Of a DNA stretch of 64,000 nucleotides, positions 1 to 10,141 are shown one piece after another. The notes beneath the pieces were generated by a model that worked only from the letters and a program-made list of their open reading frames with translations, ran no database searches and was not told the DNA's origin. The first letter of the stretch is position 1; the number at the start of each line of letters is the position of its first letter. The position numbers and the translations under genes are program-made. Location: NCBI GenBank assembly GCA_024704765.1, contig JAKMXF010000347.1, positions 124,001 through 188,000 of the forward strand, in the 5' to 3' direction. Origin of the DNA: Oopsacas minuta (lineage: Eukaryota > Porifera > Hexactinellida > Lyssacinosida > Leucopsacidae).

Positions 1-477
1 ACGATTGACGTACAATCTCGTAGGCTAATACCTCAGATCAAATATACTACGTACATGCTAATATCGAAAATCAGAATTTAGCTATCTTACGAAATAATAT
101 CCATGGATTAGAACATATGATTATCCCTCAATCCTAGCTTCGTCGTAATATAAGCTAAAGTATAAGAGTATAATACGGTCTTAACTGCTTAAGGGCTACC
201 TCTCCCAGTCCCTTCGGTGGTCGTTATAGGCAAGTTTGTCTGTATAGTTTAATATTATTGATACTACAGTAATAATAATTGTCAGTCGTAAAATATCACA
301 AATTACTAGTGTAGATGCTATAGTATACCAAACGAATATAAAATCCCAAATATATATACAAATACAAAGAATACAAATCCATATGGAATAAACTAGCTAC
401 GTATTTAATAAGGAGGAGATTATGCCATAGTTGAGTAGTTACGATTATGATAAGCTAGGGTTAGTACTTAAGATATT
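1..477. other. Intergenic sequence, left edge
   Basis: AT-rich sequence downstream of the minus-strand gene that ends at 478. I see no convincing gene, RNA or transposon end in it. It probably includes the 3' UTR of that gene. Confidence 0.5.
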
Positions 478-3400
478 CTACCAGTGTGAGTTGGGGATAG
501 GGTAGTAGTGAGGGTGCGGCATCCTGTGTACGTAGTAGGGAGGTGGTCCTCTAGGAGGTCCCTGGTTGTGAGGGTGATTGGGGTCCATATGGTGCATGGG
601 GGGACCGTATGGAGGGTACTGCTGGTTAGGAGGGATGGGAGAGTTAGGGCGGGGTGTAGGAGATGGGATCTGATTTGGGTGTTGTAGAGGAGGAGCTTGA
701 GCATTGGGATGTATGACCTGGTGAGGAGGAGCAGGTCTAGGGGACTCCGGGGGAGTAGGGAGAGGAGACGGAGTGGAGTGTAGTCCTATAGGAGGAGGGT
801 AATGAGGAGGAGGAGGAGGAGGAGGGGGATTATGGTAGGAAAACTGTTGTCCGTGAGGAGGTGGACCCTGATGAGGAGGGTGGGAGTGTGGATGGTGGTG
901 AGGAGGCATGTTAGCACCAGGAGGAGGGGGAGGAGGTCCCCATTGACCGCTTGGATGTGGACCATGCATAGGAGGCATGGGCATAGGTGGAGCACCTTCA
1001 TGCCAATGATTCCCGTTCCAACCTGGAGGAGGGTGAGGAGGGTGCGGGTTCCTAGGAGGCATACCGTTAGGATCTACTCTCTCCCAGTGAGGAGGGGGAG
1101 GAGACGGCTGGTGGTAGATAGGACGTGATTGAGGTGAGTTAGCAGGTGTGAAGGGAGGAGGAGGAGGAGGTCGTGAGTATTGGTGTTTTGATTTAGGTTT
1201 GTTCTCAGAGAAGTTATTTAGTTTATATCTGGTTCTTGTGATCTCTTTAGCTCTGTAGCTGTCCTTGTTATCAGAATCTGATGTACAAGATTCTGAGTCA
1301 GATGAAAATGAAGGAGGTCTTGTCATCTTTATTGAGTCTAGACCATCATCTCCCCAAATATTTTTACTCGGCCATAATTTAGAATCTGAACAATGGAACT
1401 CCTTACTCCCAGTTTCCTGGGGAAGAGGATACTCGTATAGTGTGTTCATGTGAGTACTGTCAATGCTGTCTTCTAGTTTCGTATTACCTCTGTTCTTCAC
1501 TTGAGGAGGAGAGGTGCCAAAACCTGTCTCTTTTGAGGGAGGGGCAGGGAAGTCAAGATCTAGCACCCCACACAGAGTAGGCCAGCTGTTACACTTGGTG
1601 AGGTTATCATTTGATAGAGAACTACTCCAATGTTTACCTATCTCACCAGCTGCTTGTATATTGTCAGTAGAGGTAGAAGGATTAATTGATAGATTATTAA
1701 CTGACTGATGCTTCTCTGGTAATACACCTGTAACAGTCGTTTGAGAGCTGTCTACACTGAAGTTACGCTTATGGTTACGAGGTGATTTATCTTTAGATGG
1801 AGATGGTACTGCTTTTTTATCATCCTTCTGTTTAGGGGAGTTTAGATCTTGATTAGTTTTGTAGAATAAGTCAAAGAAGAAGTCTCTAGACCCGTCTGTA
1901 CCGGGGTCATCTCGTGGCCATGAGTTAAGACCAGGTTTCTGCAGTTGTTCCCATTTCCTGAATCTGTCAGTATGTAAGTGTTGGAGGGTCGTGTCTTGGA
2001 ACAGCTGTTGTCTGACGTCATCAACTCCATCAGCTGACATAGTAAAATCAGGATTAATAGCTTTTAGTGTGGATACAGAACTTATACTCTCAGAGGATCC
2101 TGTCTTAGATCGGCTGTTAGCTAAGTTAGAGGGGTGTGTCCTTATTCCTGCACCCTCTCTATTGTACTTGGTAGATTCATCTAGGTAATGGAGGGACATG
2201 GTGTGTTGTAGAGCCGGATGACCTGTTTGCGGTTTTTCTCGCTCTCCATTGCTTCTAAACTCTACATTATCTATAGGCAGTGAATAAGTACGTTGTGTAG
2301 CTATGTGTCTGTTGTTCTGTACAGAATTATCAGCTGATATATTCTTTTTGATAGGCTCCAATCCATGGTTTATAGATAGAACTCTAACATCTACGGTTTC
2401 AAGGATAAAAGTGTTATCAGTTGGGGATAATTGGAAATCCTTCTTGTAGCATGTTTCTATTGTAGCTAGTGGATCCTTAATATGTGCATTACATCCTTCT
2501 AACGCGTTGCTAGGGATTACCTTCCATCTCCGAATCTCTTCAACCTTGAGGCCTAGTTTGTTATCCAATTGGGAAATTAATATGTTGTTCGTAACCCCTG
2601 TAGTGAGAATTTCCGCGATATCGACCAGATAAGCTTTCCCATATAGCAGCAACACAGAGACATAGCTAGATTTCTTCAGCATGTCGCTACACACTTCACA
2701 GGTGACTAATTCCGCGAGTCTCTTCCTCGTATCAATATCAGTTCCCTCTAAACTCAACCGGCCACACAGCTGATCAATCTCGTGGTGAATTTTATTGGTT
2801 CCATCCTCCCTATTAATCTCTGTATCCCCAATGACGTAGCTGGTATTCTGCGGAATTTCACACGTGATAACTCCCTCACGTATAGCCTCCCCCCTCCTGA
2901 CGTAGTACTCATTGATTTGAGCTAGCTCTTCCTCTGTAACACATCTCTCCAGAGCTTTACACATATCATTAGGATTACATTGGAAACCTCCAAGCACCTG
3001 AAACCTCTTGAATGGTGTCTTATCCAGATACTGTACATACTCTAGTAGCTGCTTGCGAATATACAGGTCATTAGATGTTGTAGAGGATAGAGCTAGTCTA
3101 AAGTCCTGTTGACGTATCTCAGCACTGGTTTGACTAGCCACGAACCAATGAGCAGTAGGGACCTGTAACATTTGTGGGAGAGAAGGGAAGAAGGCTGGGA
3201 GTTGATTTAGATCCTCCGAGGGGGTAACGGGGGAGGATTGATTTGGGCCGGTTAGCTCACGAATAGAATACGTTTCGTGTCCTTTCTGGAAGAAGAAACC
3301 TAGCAAATCGATCAGCTGATCTACGCAAGGCTGCAGTAATCGGACCTTATGCATATTGATCTCCTGTTTGGATATTTTCCTATAACTACGTGTACTTCCT

Positions 3401-3816
3401 ATAGGCTGTGTGTCATTACAGTTAGATACAGGGTCGTTACCATTGCTTTGTCTGCTGGCGTATGCAGGAGAAATTTCCTTACCTCCTCTATTCCTCTGTC
3501 CGATTATCTCAGAGAGCTCGCCGAATGCTGTCTTGACTACAGCCGAGAGGGACAGGGTCTTATCTTCTACTGGCTCAAATATCCAAGTGATTGTATCCTT
3601 GAAACTTCTAACTCCATTCTCTAAGGGAGTACCACGCAGGAGCTTCTCGTACTCTTCAATGACAGACAGTAAGTCTATTCGAAGTTTATCTAATGTTGAG
3701 GAAAAGGTTTCCAAATGCTGCTGACATGAGTCAAGTACTGTCTGTGTGTTTAGACTAAGTGGTTTGGCTGGGAATCTCTGAAAGGAATTCCTATTAGGTT
3801 CACTGTTAGTTTCCAT
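478..3816 (-). CDS. Uncharacterised 1,112-aa protein with Pro/His-rich C-terminus
   Basis: This is one uninterrupted reading frame of 1,112 codons. The N-terminal 100 residues look helical (LDSCQQHLETFSSTLDKLRI), followed by a folded-looking part up to about residue 480 with a cysteine pair (CEVC) and hydrophobic helices. A long polar, Ser-rich stretch (about 490-880) looks disordered. The last 230 residues are extreme: runs of Pro, His and Gly, many PPPP tracts, and a tail rich in Tyr/His/Pro. I do not recognise the family. Proline tracts of this kind bind SH3, WW or EVH1 domains in other proteins, so a scaffold role is possible, but that is inference. The length, intact frame and ordinary N-terminal composition argue for a real intronless gene. 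The Arg-rich frame opposite its repeats is a shadow. Confidence 0.75.
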   Translation of the reverse strand: METNSEPNRNSFQRFPAKPLSLNTQTVLDSCQQHLETFSSTLDKLRIDLLSVIEEYEKLLRGTPLENGVRSFKDTITWIFEPVEDKTLSLSAVVKTAFGELSEIIGQRNRGGKEISPAYASRQSNGNDPVSNCNDTQPIGSTRSYRKISKQEINMHKVRLLQPCVDQLIDLLGFFFQKGHETYSIRELTGPNQSSPVTPSEDLNQLPAFFPSLPQMLQVPTAHWFVASQTSAEIRQQDFRLALSSTTSNDLYIRKQLLEYVQYLDKTPFKRFQVLGGFQCNPNDMCKALERCVTEEELAQINEYYVRRGEAIREGVITCEIPQNTSYVIGDTEINREDGTNKIHHEIDQLCGRLSLEGTDIDTRKRLAELVTCEVCSDMLKKSSYVSVLLLYGKAYLVDIAEILTTGVTNNILISQLDNKLGLKVEEIRRWKVIPSNALEGCNAHIKDPLATIETCYKKDFQLSPTDNTFILETVDVRVLSINHGLEPIKKNISADNSVQNNRHIATQRTYSLPIDNVEFRSNGEREKPQTGHPALQHTMSLHYLDESTKYNREGAGIRTHPSNLANSRSKTGSSESISSVSTLKAINPDFTMSADGVDDVRQQLFQDTTLQHLHTDRFRKWEQLQKPGLNSWPRDDPGTDGSRDFFFDLFYKTNQDLNSPKQKDDKKAVPSPSKDKSPRNHKRNFSVDSSQTTVTGVLPEKHQSVNNLSINPSTSTDNIQAAGEIGKHWSSSLSNDNLTKCNSWPTLCGVLDLDFPAPPSKETGFGTSPPQVKNRGNTKLEDSIDSTHMNTLYEYPLPQETGSKEFHCSDSKLWPSKNIWGDDGLDSIKMTRPPSFSSDSESCTSDSDNKDSYRAKEITRTRYKLNNFSENKPKSKHQYSRPPPPPPFTPANSPQSRPIYHQPSPPPPHWERVDPNGMPPRNPHPPHPPPGWNGNHWHEGAPPMPMPPMHGPHPSGQWGPPPPPPGANMPPHHHPHSHPPHQGPPPHGQQFSYHNPPPPPPPPHYPPPIGLHSTPSPLPTPPESPRPAPPHQVIHPNAQAPPLQHPNQIPSPTPRPNSPIPPNQQYPPYGPPMHHMDPNHPHNQGPPRGPPPYYVHRMPHPHYYPIPNSHW

Positions 3817-5189
3817 TTGCTAATTTAGTAAGAAATCAATTGTCATTCTAATAAATAATTTCAGAATTAATAATTCCTAAAATGAAGAATAGCTTGATTT
3901 ATATTTTATAAGTTTATTCCATGCATACAAAATACTATTGTTTGTGTGTGTCCAGTTCAAAAGTGCTGAATTTTTGGAATTGGGCAGTCGAGTTGCACAA
4001 TTCAAAGGCGTAATTAATGACCAACGACGTACTCCGGTTACTTACTGAATTCAATTAAAATTGGTTGGTCTATTATAAGATCATTTGTCAGCCCATTAAT
4101 GCTTGTTTGAAGTAAATTAGCAAACATTATTATACGTAGTATCAGATGCAAAGGAATTCCTACCAGGCGTGTCTGTCGCTATATTATGGGAGATCTTAAG
4201 AAAGTGAACTTATCTGATATGATGTATTGAATAGTATGACTGTTATTAAACTCGTAAACCAAGTACACAGAATTATCATGATTTAGTATAAGGTTGGGAT
4301 AAGATATGGACTCCAAGGACTGTCATACTATAGACGCTCCTTCAAATATATTGCTTTATCTTAAACTATCCCCTAATTATCACAGATATCACCGTTAATG
4401 ATCTAATTAGAGGATTACAGAATAAGATATAATACTTTGTACCAAATTGTTGTGTGTTTGATTGTCTGATTTGAAAGTTTAAATAAGATATGCTCAATCA
4501 GAATTTCTCATTCTCAAGCTTCTCATAAATAGCTCGAAATTATAATGATTGGGAAATGGTTAAAATATAATGCAACGTTTCCCAACCTGGGTTCAAGGCC
4601 CCCTTGGTGATCGGAAGACAGTAGGGCAGGGTTGCCATGGGAATAGAAATTCTAATGGGAAACTGTGGGAATTCCACGTGGGGAATCCTATGGGATTTCG
4701 GAGATCCTGTGAGAATAGAAATTGAAAATCCGTTAAAACGGAAACCGCGCAGCAGGGTCCACACAATTTGTGAAAATTGGCATAGGGATTGGTAAATTTT
4801 GATTATTATTATTAATTAAATTTTAAAGTAGTGAACGGATTGAAAAATAAATAAAATACTTGATTACAACATCAATTGTAATTAGAGTAAGTACTAATCC
4901 TAAAATGTTCTTGAAGCAATGAGGATTCGATATAATATAGGAATTTCAATGTATCAACTGTGAAATTCAAGGGTCGCTTACTGTAAACTAGTGGCGTGAC
5001 GAGGCCAATGCCGCTGGAGGCAAGTGTGAAAACGCCTTTTAGTGCTCACAGACTCAACGGCGGATTGCTGGGGGGCAAGGGGGGCAATTGCTCCTCCCCA
5101 GTTTTCAAACATTAGAATACCTGAAATTAACTAGTAAACATGAAATAATATACTTTTTTGGAAATTCTACAAGGATGAAGGCGTATTAG

Positions 5190-5441
5190 CTAGCATGGAA
5201 TCACGCGCTTCTTCTGCATCATCCACCTTCCCAACACATTATCTAAATTGATTGCTTTCACAATTTCTCTAGTCAAGGAAATTGTCATCAAATCATTTGC
5301 TCTAGTGCTATCAAGACTAGATCTAGCCCAACTTACTATTCTATTCATAGCACTAAAGCTTCTCTCGACTGTTGCAGTGCTGATAGGGATGGTTTTGGAG
5401 TATTCTATAATGAAATCAAAAACTAGCTCTGATAAGTTCAA
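5190..5441 (-). pseudogene. hAT transposase C-terminal fragment
   Basis: An 83-codon frame carries the hallmark of the hAT dimerisation domain: PISTATVERSFSAMNRI followed by an R-S-S-L-D spacing and a short LMTISL helix. This end of the transposase is the best conserved part of the family in eukaryotes. No zinc-finger or catalytic DDE part can be read upstream, so it is a truncated, dead copy. The G-rich sequence at 5,060-5,100 resembles the ends of such elements. It is a likely relative of the source that mobilised the small hAT-type MITEs elsewhere in the window. Confidence 0.75.
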
Positions 5442-5675
5442 TTTTGCCCCCCATTATTTTTTAAAGAATCCGCCACTGGCTCACAGTACTTCTATATACC
5501 GTCATAACTCCAGCAGTAACCTTCCGGATATATTCGAAATGTATTGATCTTGTATACATGACATACCGTATACGAAACACACCTGAATTTTTGGGTGATA
5601 CATATACCACGAAACACTTGGTCCGGCTGGACCGTTCAAGACGCGGCTAATCTGTTCAAGTATATAAAACTAGCA

Positions 5676-5703
5676 AACTACCCGTCGATTTCGACGGGTA
5701 GTT
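5676..5703. repeat. Perfect 13-bp hairpin with 2-nt loop
   Basis: Positions 5,676-5,688 are the exact reverse complement of 5,691-5,703, separated only by TT. The stem is GC-rich (CCCGTCGA core) in an AT-rich setting. It has no coding context and may be the tip of a decayed foldback transposon. Confidence 0.8.
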
Positions 5704-6212
5704 CACAAATACAATTTTGTAATCTCTGTAATCTGACATTTATTTTTACACATATTTGATTGTGTGTTAGGCAATAGGAACCATGTAATGAGCAGTACAT
5801 TAGTTGGTTAGCTGTAGGAACAGCTGAAAATAACGCATCAGTAACTACGCAGAATTTCTAATTGGATGTACATGGCCCAATATTAATTTAATATAATGTC
5901 GGAGTGTGAATTAGCACGGTTACTGACACTGAGGATCACTTGGGATTTCTATCGCACTATTCATGACCCCAACGATATGCTACTATTTCATTGATATATA
6001 TTAGTACTCCATGGGACTATCCACAACTCATTTTTAGGCCAAACTATGATTGGTAAATACTCGACTGTATTAGCGGTAAACAATTGCAATGATGAAAGGG
6101 ATCTGATTGGTAAACGTTGAACAATTAGATTCCTCTGTAAAATGCATTGAAAAATCACATATCTTTTGATACACTAATCTGATCTCTTAAATATTTCTAA
6201 TTCGGGGTGCCA

Positions 6213-6255
6213 GAGTCACTCATAGGTGTAGGTGACATACACCTATGAGTGGCTC
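6213..6255. repeat. 18-bp inverted repeat with 7-nt loop
   Basis: The left arm 6,213-6,230 and right arm 6,238-6,255 are complementary over 18 bp with one mismatch (GAGTCACTCATAGGTGTA against its partner). The spacer is GGTGACA. The function is unknown; a MITE tip is possible. Confidence 0.8.
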
Positions 6256-6922
6256 TTTGGTTAAGATTGGTCAAGTAATCTCACACACACACACCGTTAC
6301 TACTTTACATATATTAATATCATCTATATATTACAGCCTTACAGAGATAAATATACGTAGCATCTGAGCGTATATCTTAAACAAGTCGAATCGAGTCCTA
6401 AAGGTAAACAAATATTAACAATATGTTGGTTCCACCATGTTCCGTACACTGAATCCGAATATGATATTGTAAAAAAAAATATTGTGAATATCTGTTTATT
6501 TTAGGTACATAAAGTAAACAAATTTCAAAATTGAGGTAGAATCATATTTTCAACGACTATACTGGTATGCTCGAGTATGCTGAGCCTGAATATTGTAAAC
6601 AACATAAATATTATTTAATCTCAATAGTTGTTTGTCTGTTTGTTTGTCCGTTGAATACCTCGAGGCGCAATGCGCCAAGTTCATCGCCAAGCGACGAGGC
6701 AAAGGCTTGTAATAGTAATAATATAATCACATACCATAATCCTCCCTACCCAACGCTAATAACGCAATAATGGTCAATAATATTAATTAATTATGTCTCA
6801 GAGCTGTTGGCAACTTGACTAATGATAATTTGAGGACAACGAAAGAAATAAAGAACATAAAGTAAACTAATTAAGTAATTAGAAATTTACAATTACATTC
6901 TAGTTATCACAGGTCCTGGTGT

Positions 6923-8104
6923 CTAGCTTGTCCTACACTCAACTCGCTGTCCACCATGTCCCTCAAGTTCCTCAGGTGTACCACTCATAGTAGAAGGGTC
7001 AATATCCTCCAGTAAGACATCAGTTATCAGATCTGCATCACTCATGTCCATAGGATCTGGAGGATTGGGAAGAAGTTTCTTTAGATTAGCGATATTTTCC
7101 ATCTTCAAGACTCCATCTTTTGGAAACTTTATCGAGAACTTGAGCATAAGTCTACCCTTATCGTGTGTTTTCTGTCTCGGCATACCCTCGTTGAGGAGGG
7201 TCTTAATGTTTCCGGGACGGATAATCTCTCCAGGTATGGTAGAGATGATAAGTTGTCGTTTATCAAGTGTCTCGATAACCTTGTCAAATCCACACAGAGC
7301 TTCAACTAGATCAAGTTCAATATTCATAATCAAATCTATACCTTTACGACGGAACACTTTATGCTTCTGTTCGTCCAGGACAACTACCACATCACCTGGT
7401 GTCTTCTTTGGCTTCTGATCAGCTTCCTCATGGAAAATAATTTTCTGTCCATCTGTCATACCGGGATCAATATGAACTTTTAGGATCTTTTCTTTGTTGA
7501 GTGTTTTCAATCCGTTACAGGTTCTGCACCTATGTCTGTCCGGTATCACCTCTCCCTGTCCTCGACACTCCTTACACACAGTTCTGGACTGTTGCATCAT
7601 ACCCGGGAACATTTGATGCAAGATAGTCTGCACGCCCTGTCCGTTACAGGCCCCACAGGTTTTCACGTGGTTCTCAGCTCCTCCCTTCCCATCACAAGAG
7701 GAACACAGAATGTCTTTATTTATAACTATGTTACGCTCAGCTCCATTGTATAACTCAGCTAATGTAACCTGCATTTCAAATACTATGTCTTTAGTTTTAG
7801 TATCATCACGTCTCCGACCAGATCCCCCGAAAAACATGTTGAATATGTCGTCAGCATTTGAGAACCCACTCATTCCTCCACCCTCCTTCAGAGCTTCTTC
7901 TCCGTGTTTGTCGTACAAACTGCGTTTCTCTTCATTACTCAACACCTCGTATGCAAAAGAAATCTCTTTGAACTTCTCTTCATCTCCAGTAGCTTTGTCG
8001 GGATGAAATTTCAGAGCTAGTTTTCTGTAAGCTTTCTTAAGCTCAGATTGTGTAGCTTGAGGAGGACATCCCAATATATCATAAAGTCTAGTTTCTTTCA
8101 CCAT
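6923..8104 (-). CDS. DNAJA: DnaJ/Hsp40 co-chaperone, subfamily A (type I)
   Basis: A 393-residue type I Hsp40 that stimulates Hsp70 ATPase and delivers unfolded clients in the cytosol. The J domain (about 5-65) has the HPD triad in KFHPDKA. A Gly/Phe-type linker ([20 protein letters not shown]) follows. The cysteine-rich zinc region then has all four CxxCxGx(G/K) repeats ([32 protein letters not shown]). The C-terminal client-binding domains and a [10 protein letters not shown] tail complete it. The last four residues, CRTS, form a CaaX box, as in animal DNAJA1 (CQTS), so farnesylation is expected. Length and order match DNAJA1/DNAJA2; which of the two it is cannot be settled here. The gene is intronless. 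Its ATG at 8,104 begins the J domain at the usual distance. Heat-shock elements lie about 0.5 kb upstream. Confidence 0.96.
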   Translation of the reverse strand: MVKETRLYDILGCPPQATQSELKKAYRKLALKFHPDKATGDEEKFKEISFAYEVLSNEEKRSLYDKHGEEALKEGGGMSGFSNADDIFNMFFGGSGRRRDDTKTKDIVFEMQVTLAELYNGAERNIVINKDILCSSCDGKGGAENHVKTCGACNGQGVQTILHQMFPGMMQQSRTVCKECRGQGEVIPDRHRCRTCNGLKTLNKEKILKVHIDPGMTDGQKIIFHEEADQKPKKTPGDVVVVLDEQKHKVFRRKGIDLIMNIELDLVEALCGFDKVIETLDKRQLIISTIPGEIIRPGNIKTLLNEGMPRQKTHDKGRLMLKFSIKFPKDGVLKMENIANLKKLLPNPPDPMDMSDADLITDVLLEDIDPSTMSGTPEELEGHGGQRVECRTS

Positions 8105-8558
8105 TGTGGCTCTAACAAATTGAAATCTCTACTTTATTTCCTAACGTCTAACTATATGGCTCAGAATTCAAACAAATCAAGCAACCAAGGATTAAGTATA
8201 AGAAAGTTTTGGTTCAAATAGCATCAGCAATTAAAGGAAATGCGGAATAGCTTGATGGGCAATAATTAGAGATAACAGATGCTATCTCCTACGATTACAT
8301 ATGAAGTAAAAATGTGGCAACTCGTAAAGAAACAAAAACAAGTAGAAGTCAGTAAGTCAGTGACATTGACCGATATTTTGTTTACAACCAATGGCAATTA
8401 TAATCTTTTTGCACAAACACATGGCTCAGGTACATAAATTTGTTATTATACTGTAAAGGTTTGCAATATCTATTACTTGATATTAGTCCAAACTTGACTT
8501 CATATAAGTACCCATACAAGCTTAGTATCAATGTTGCATAATCTCAAAATTAATATTT

Positions 8559-8623
8559 AGAATGTTCTAGAAAGCTAAAAATAGAAATTTCAAAAGAGAG
8601 AATTCTTCTAGAACATTGTGGAA
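8559..8623 (-). promoter_or_regulatory. Cluster of heat-shock elements upstream of DNAJA
   Basis: HSF binds alternating GAA/TTC pentamers. Here 8,559-8,573 reads aGAAtgTTCtaGAAa, a perfect three-unit element. 8,584-8,591 is GAAatTTC, a perfect two-unit element. 8,606-8,623 reads TTCtaGAAcaTTgtgGAA, four units with one mismatch. Three elements in 65 bp are unlikely by chance. The site lies 455-519 bp upstream of the DNAJA start codon, and the only other flanking gene ends, rather than starts, on this side. Heat induction of DNAJA is therefore a reasonable inference. Confidence 0.8.
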
Positions 8624-9703
8624 TAATCTAAACAGATATATTTAGAATTTAATCATTTGATAATACATCCTTATTAATAATAATGCAACTTTTATAAGAT
8701 CTGTTTCAGTAATAATAGAAAGTTAACATAAGTTCGGGCCAAATGATCCAAATCCGCTCAAGTGATGACCTTATAATCATGATGTTGATAAACTGGGAGA
8801 TTTAATATGACAAAACCTTACGTACAGAACATCCATAGGATGTTATTATTGTATACAAATCATCAAATATAGAAAGTATATATTTTAACAGATTGGGTTT
8901 ATCCCATTTTGAATTAAATGCATACCTACATCGTATATTCTACAAAGATGCTCTATCTTCAAATCTTAAAGTCATCATCACCACTACCTTTACTTTCGAT
9001 CATTTTAATATATAATATTAATATTCTGTGATTTATATTTCTTGATTTTCTATATTTATTTATTCTAAATTATGCGTGTGATTATATGAGATTTCGAGAT
9101 CGTATTTTTAAGAGCAAATGGAAATGTGTAATTACTGATACTGTAATGGAAATAAATTATCAATCGGAAATCTCCAAAATAGATAAAAGGAGCGTTTCTC
9201 ATAGTATTTTTGAAAAGCGCGCATTCCTGAGATTGAGTGGGGCTTCTATCACTTATAGACGTACTAAACCCTATGCATAGAGTCTTCATGTTACGCAGTT
9301 AGGTATTCTAAGCGCGTCATTCAGTGGGGAAAGCGGGTTAATGGACCCGCTTAACGCGTTTTGGGGGAAACACTGCCTAAAAGTATCAGCAAAAAACTCC
9401 AATTAATTATTAAACATGACGCTATGCTAGAAGATTTGAAAGTAAAATACAAAATACGTACTCACCAACCCTTTATTAAATATTCGGGGATGTTTGCTAA
9501 ATTTCTGTATTTTCGAAATATCACTCGATTTCCAAGTATTACTTCCATAAATAGCAATTTCTGCTCAGTATAACTAATATTTGGGAAAAAGCACATAAAT
9601 TTGCAAATATCTCCCTGGATTTCTTGTAAATCCTTGGGGTAATCCAGGGATCCCGGAAGGGTTACAAAGTATGAAAAAATGCCAATATGGGTTCCCTTTG
9701 GTT

Positions 9704-9955
9704 CAGTGGTGTAGCCAGGTCTTTGTTTACGGTAGCGCGCAGGTGTGCGAGCAATGATGAACTGTATTACGTTATTATGTATTTTTGTCAGGGAACTCTA
9801 GAAAGTGAATAATTATATCATAGATAGTCTCAAATCTAAACAGTGCTGTCTGAAACCATTCAGATATTAAATATATTTAATATCTGTTACCATTTTCAGC
9901 TTACATTAATTTGTCTGAACAAGTTCAGATGCGCATCACCTTGGCTACGCCTCTG
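9704..9955. mobile_element. hAT-type MITE with perfect 8-bp target duplication
   Basis: A 252-bp element flanked by identical CTTTGGTT on both sides (9,696-9,703 and 9,956-9,963). The termini are inverted: CAGTGGTGTAGCCAGG on the left, and the reverse complement of CAGAGGCGTAGCCAAGG on the right. An 8-bp duplication and CAG...CTG ends are the hAT signature. It encodes no transposase, so it is non-autonomous. The element at 60,938-61,228 has similar termini. Confidence 0.88.
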
Positions 9956-10141
9956 CTTTGGTTTGGTTACTAGCCTTGCACTAGAAATAATAAATATAGA
10001 AACAAAACCATTTAAGAAGAACTTACTCACAAAATCAAATAAGACATCAGAGCATGAGCAAAATTCACAAAACAAATCCAATAAATATACACTAAACTAA
10101 TCGAGCACTAGAAAATAATAAATAAAATATGAATCACACCC

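Larger units (their letters stand above)
3817..6922. other. Gene-free spacer with hAT transposon remnants
   Basis: No intact gene is seen. Near 4,578 there is a hAT-like end (TTTCCCAACCTGGG). Around 4,989-5,100 a GTGGCGT-type start and a G-rich, poly-GGGGGGCAAG stretch resemble hAT termini, followed by a transposase remnant on the minus strand (5,190-5,441). Two strong hairpins lie at 5,676-5,703 and 6,213-6,255. The rest is AT-rich with a short GTTT-type repeat near 6,630. The 5' region of the 478-3,816 gene begins at 3,817. Confidence 0.55.
8105..10141. other. Spacer between DNAJA and glycogen debranching enzyme
   Basis: It holds the DNAJA 5' region with a heat-shock-element cluster (8,559-8,623), AT-rich sequence, a hAT-like terminus at about 9,357-9,373 (GGGGGAAACACTG) next to a small GC-rich hairpin (AAGCGGGT/ACCCGCTT), and a complete small MITE (9,704-9,955). 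Short frames of 60-85 codons here have no protein-like features. I see no further gene. Confidence 0.6.

Noticed and set aside
802-1128. Arg-rich plus-strand frame of 108 codons
   Set aside because: It is the mirror of the GGAGGA repeats that encode proline on the minus strand and has no independent features.
9843-10100. 85-codon plus-strand frame
   Set aside because: It overlaps the right half and target duplication of the 9,704-9,955 MITE and has no protein features.
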